Origin: an uncultured Bacteriovorax sp.
GTDB lineage: Bacteria > Bdellovibrionota > Bacteriovoracia > Bacteriovoracales > Bacteriovoracaceae
Reading direction: 5' to 3'
DNA length: 13,814 nucleotides
Assembly (NCBI GenBank): GCA_946480715.1
Contig: CAMLKK010000056.1
Span: 1 to 13,814, forward strand
Positions 11,978-13,814 of the stretch are shown piece after piece. Below the pieces are notes generated by a model that was not told where the DNA came from, searched no databases, and saw nothing but the letters and a program-made list of their open reading frames with translations. A program made the translations under genes and the position numbers. Position 1 is the first letter of the stretch. Each line of letters starts with the position of its first letter.

Positions 11978-12514
11978 TTAAGCTGCTTTCAGCGAAAACT
12001 TAATTTTATCATGGTGGCAAAGAGTGCTGAATGGTTTTAACCAGCAGTCTTCACTTACATGCATCGTGATCTTGTGGCGATAATCATTCGAACCCTTCAC
12101 AAGTGTTTTTGGAAAGAGAGCGAGTGGTGCTTTTTCAAAAACAAATTCGAAAGTTTTATCAGCTGGAAGTTTTCCCGAATAAAGAGCAGCCAGGCAAATG
12201 TAAGCACCATAAGCGTGTGCTTCGATACGAATTTTTTTACCTTTACACTGAGATACTTCTTCTACAAACGTGTGAGCATCCGCATTCAGCATGAAAGGAT
12301 TAATTTGGTGATAACTAGAAAGCAGATCACGGTGCTTTTTAGAAAGTTGTTTTTTCTCTTCTGCGGTCAGATTGAGAAAATCAAAAGCACTCATCATCGT
12401 TTGTTCAAAACCGACTTGTGCGGGATTAGCTTCATACGCCATTAATTCTTTTTTTGTCGCGCGCGTGTCCTCATAAAAAAAGATCTTTCCTTTGAAGTGT
12501 TGAACTTTTTGCAT
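11978..12514 (-). CDS. Unknown protein with degenerate alpha/beta-hydrolase elbow
   Basis: 178 aa, cytoplasmic. I do not recognise the family. A segment KIRIEAHAYGAYICLAALYSG (94-114) looks like the strand-elbow-helix of an alpha/beta hydrolase, in which G-x-S-x-G would be A99-H100-A101-Y102-G103: the serine is Ala, so the fold may be kept without hydrolysis. Upstream is a charged helical region (AEEKKQLSKKHRDLL). At the C-terminus, D144 onwards holds several His residues (H147, H152, H167, H168). SD AGGAAG, 7 nt before the ATG. First gene of the operon with the SRPBCC protein and phhA, under a promoter that contains a 15-bp palindrome. Confidence 0.7.
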   Translation of the reverse strand: MQKVQHFKGKIFFYEDTRATKKELMAYEANPAQVGFEQTMMSAFDFLNLTAEEKKQLSKKHRDLLSSYHQINPFMLNADAHTFVEEVSQCKGKKIRIEAHAYGAYICLAALYSGKLPADKTFEFVFEKAPLALFPKTLVKGSNDYRHKITMHVSEDCWLKPFSTLCHHDKIKFSLKAA

Positions 12515-12546
12515 GACGAAGCTTCCTGTTTTAGGGGGAGTCCCTT

Positions 12547-12575
12547 AATAATAAACCGATTCGGTTTTTGGATAA
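12547..12575 (-). promoter_or_regulatory. Promoter with palindromic operator of the phhA operon
   Basis: AAACCGA-T-TCGGTTT (12553-12567) is an exact 7-bp inverted repeat. On the minus strand it lies between TTATCC (12575-12570, weak -35) and TATTAT (12552-12547, -10), spacer 17 nt. A symmetric site filling the spacer is a standard repressor position (TetR- or LysR-like, not decided). A further inverted repeat TTAGGG/CCCTTA (12531-12547) lies just downstream in the leader. Confidence 0.55.
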
Positions 12576-12633
12576 AAAAGTTGAGTTCAAATTGAGAAAA
12601 AGCCTGTGTTTGTATGAACTTAGACTAAATTCG

Positions 12634-12694
12634 TTGAGGGCATCCCCTGCCCAAAAAGTGTGGTCGACAATTCTCATTTAGAAATGCCCCTCAA
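12634..12694. repeat. 61-bp inverted-repeat element upstream of the small heat-shock gene
   Basis: TTGAGGGCAT (12634-12643) pairs with ATGCCCCTCAA (12684-12694), 10 bp with one bulge. Inside lie two small hairpins, GGGC-N7-GCCC (12638 on) and TTCT-CATTT-AGAA. It is followed by A7 on the plus strand, and by no T tract in the minus direction after its far arm, so it is not a plain terminator. It could be part of a leader RNA of the heat-shock gene or a separate small RNA. Confidence 0.5.
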
Positions 12695-12720
12695 AAAAAT
12701 TCCCTGTACCAGCTCTTTTT

Positions 12721-12740
12721 GAAGGTCCTATAATAGGCTT
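12721..12740 (+). promoter_or_regulatory. TATAAT box or SD-masking hairpin right before the small heat-shock start
   Basis: A perfect TATAAT (12729-12734) ends 6 nt before the ATG at 12741, so as a -10 it would give a leaderless mRNA; no -35 is seen. The same bases form CCTA-TAA-TAGG, extended by AAG/CTT, which would mask the only SD-like sequence (TAGG) if transcription starts further upstream. The two readings exclude each other. Confidence 0.4.
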
Positions 12741-13235
12741 ATGACAGGACATAAATCCAAAATTCTTACTGCTGTTTTCTTTTTTACCCTGGGGTACATG
12801 GTTAACGGTCTCGTGGGGAAAATGCAGTCCGGAGCTCCAACCACTATTGAAGGAGTCGAGCGCTATCCAGTGAATCCCGATGATTTTGATACCCGAAAAA
12901 TGATCGAAGCGATTAATGAAGAGCGCGGAGGTTGGGGAGCACCTATGGATGCAGGCGCGAGCCTCATGGGGGAGATCTCTCAAAGAGAAGACGAAAAATT
13001 TGTTTATTACGAAATTCCACTTAATAAAGAGGCCAATGCCAATCATGAACTGAAAGTCGAAGTAAAAAATGATGTGATTCACATCGTGGAAGTTTTAAAA
13101 GATGGAAGTAATCCCTTGATTGAAACGAATGCCGAAAGAATGTTCACGATCGATCCATCACTAGATTCTTCGCAAGCAGAAGTGATCAACGAAAAAAACA
13201 AAGTCCTGATCAAAATCCCGAAACGAAGAATCTAA
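12741..13235 (+). CDS. Membrane-anchored Hsp20/alpha-crystallin-like protein
   Basis: 164 aa. An N-terminal hydrophobic anchor (KILTAVFFFTLGYMVNGLVG, 7-26) is followed by a polar linker and a beta-rich domain (about 77-160) that matches an alpha-crystallin domain: GEISQREDEKFVYYEIPLN, LKVEVKNDVIHIVEV, ERMFTIDPSLD, then KVLIKIPK with the I-K-I that resembles the family's I-x-I motif. Most small heat-shock proteins are soluble and cytosolic; the anchor would place this one on the membrane, facing the periplasm if N-in. It could hold unfolding proteins at the membrane. Convergent with the beta-barrel gene, 4 nt apart. The family call rests on motif pattern alone. Confidence 0.65.
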   Translation: MTGHKSKILTAVFFFTLGYMVNGLVGKMQSGAPTTIEGVERYPVNPDDFDTRKMIEAINEERGGWGAPMDAGASLMGEISQREDEKFVYYEIPLNKEANANHELKVEVKNDVIHIVEVLKDGSNPLIETNAERMFTIDPSLDSSQAEVINEKNKVLIKIPKRRI

Positions 13236-13239
13236 TTAA

Positions 13240-13797
13240 TTATCTAAATCTCAAACAAAGATTGATCATTGGAGTGATGGAAGAATACTTTTCGCTTACT
13301 TCTGTCGAAGTGTTATTAACTTCGGCCTTAGTTACGCTTAGTGAATGGTACATCAAGCTCGCACCCAGAAAAAAGTTTCTTGAAAGTTTTAGTTCATAAC
13401 CAAGTCCTGCAAGAAGACCGCTTCCCGAAATTTCTTCCGTAGTGCCAGCGAGAGTCGTGCGATCTCCCTTAGCATAAGGATTCCAAGCGAGAGTGATATA
13501 AACAGTTTTATCCGTCGTAAAATAATAAGTCAGGCGCGGACCCAACTCCATCGTAGAAATCGTCGTAGATGTTGATGTCTTATAATCATTTGAGAAGAAC
13601 GTAACGTTTTGACCAATGTAGAGTTGATCGCGCGATCCGATCGATGCTCCCAGGAAAATGTGATTAGTCACATCCCCGAATTCAAATTTAGTTGCACCGT
13701 CTGTGTATGAGTTGAATCCTGTATTGACGTCGATTTTAAAATCCGCCATTGCGGCAGTCGAAATTAAAAACATCAAAGCAAAAAAGATTTTCTTCAT
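13240..13797 (-). CDS. Outer-membrane beta-barrel protein
   Basis: 185 aa from ATG 13797; GTG 13806 is in frame, but the GGAAG SD fits the ATG better (10 nt versus 1). The signal peptide MKKIFFALMFLISTAAMA is cut after AMA. The mature part is a series of alternating, aromatic-bounded beta strands (IFLGASIG, DQLYIGQNVTFFSN, MELGPRLTYYF, TVYITLAWNPYA, GLLAGLGYELKLS, FFLGASLMYHSL, ITPMINLCLRFR) with serine/threonine-rich loops, about eight strands, ending in a Phe-Arg that resembles the aromatic end recognised by BAM. An OmpW/OmpX-size barrel. Specific role unknown. The window ends 17 nt upstream, so its promoter is not seen. Confidence 0.8.
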   Translation of the reverse strand: MKKIFFALMFLISTAAMADFKIDVNTGFNSYTDGATKFEFGDVTNHIFLGASIGSRDQLYIGQNVTFFSNDYKTSTSTTISTMELGPRLTYYFTTDKTVYITLAWNPYAKGDRTTLAGTTEEISGSGLLAGLGYELKLSRNFFLGASLMYHSLSVTKAEVNNTSTEVSEKYSSITPMINLCLRFR

Positions 13798-13814
13798 AGT
13801 ATTCACTCTTCCTT

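Noticed and set aside
12531..12677. 48-codon minus-strand ORF upstream of the hydrolase-like gene
   Set aside because: The nearest SD-like run (GAGGGG) is about 11 nt from the ATG, too far, and it is part of the inverted-repeat element; composition is not distinctive and it crosses the probable phhA-operon promoter.

Overview
The window is a compact, AT-rich bacterial chromosome segment, roughly 40% GC by eye. Genes lie on both strands, intergenic gaps are short, many proteins have signal peptides or lipoboxes, and some starts are TTG. Together with a c-type cytochrome lipoprotein, an outer-membrane beta-barrel protein and a phenylalanine hydroxylase, this suggests a Gram-negative, probably of the Bdellovibrio/Bacteriovorax type. 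That placement is an inference from gene style, not from a marker gene.

Layout. 1-142: 5' end of an exported protein, minus strand. 347-1805: three-gene minus-strand operon (redoxin, mini-thioredoxin, secreted protein), divergent from a HxlR-family regulator (1905-2213) with an operator-like inverted repeat between them. 2216-2495: the most interesting region. A 29-codon plus-strand ORF with a perfect Shine-Dalgarno encodes a TisB/DinQ-like amphipathic peptide. A divergent minus-strand RNA of about 80 nt carries 15 nt perfectly complementary to codons 3-7 of that ORF. This looks like an undescribed type I toxin-antitoxin locus. 2494-3780: rarA, whose last codons overlap the toxin terminator. 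3796-4202: rpsU with clear promoter, SD and terminator.

4322-7000 is an accessory stretch: a GNAT acetyltransferase, two tandem diverged exported paralogs sharing a D-x-N-x-[DN]-x-V-R-D-D-x-E motif, and a toxin-first type II (HigBA-like) toxin-antitoxin operon with a strong palindromic operator. 7028-7450 is a monohaem cytochrome c lipoprotein with an FNR/CRP-like site placed as in a class II activated promoter.

7533-12514 centres on aromatic amino-acid metabolism. Pterin-4a-carbinolamine dehydratase is coupled to a BASS-family transporter. Phenylalanine 4-hydroxylase is coupled to an SRPBCC protein and a protein with a degenerate hydrolase elbow. A membrane-anchored phosphodiesterase lies between the two minus-strand operons. 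12515-12740 holds a 15-bp palindrome and a larger inverted repeat. 12741-13235 is a membrane-anchored small heat-shock-like protein, convergent with an outer-membrane beta-barrel protein (13240-13797).

No tRNA, rRNA, CRISPR array, insertion sequence or prophage gene was seen.
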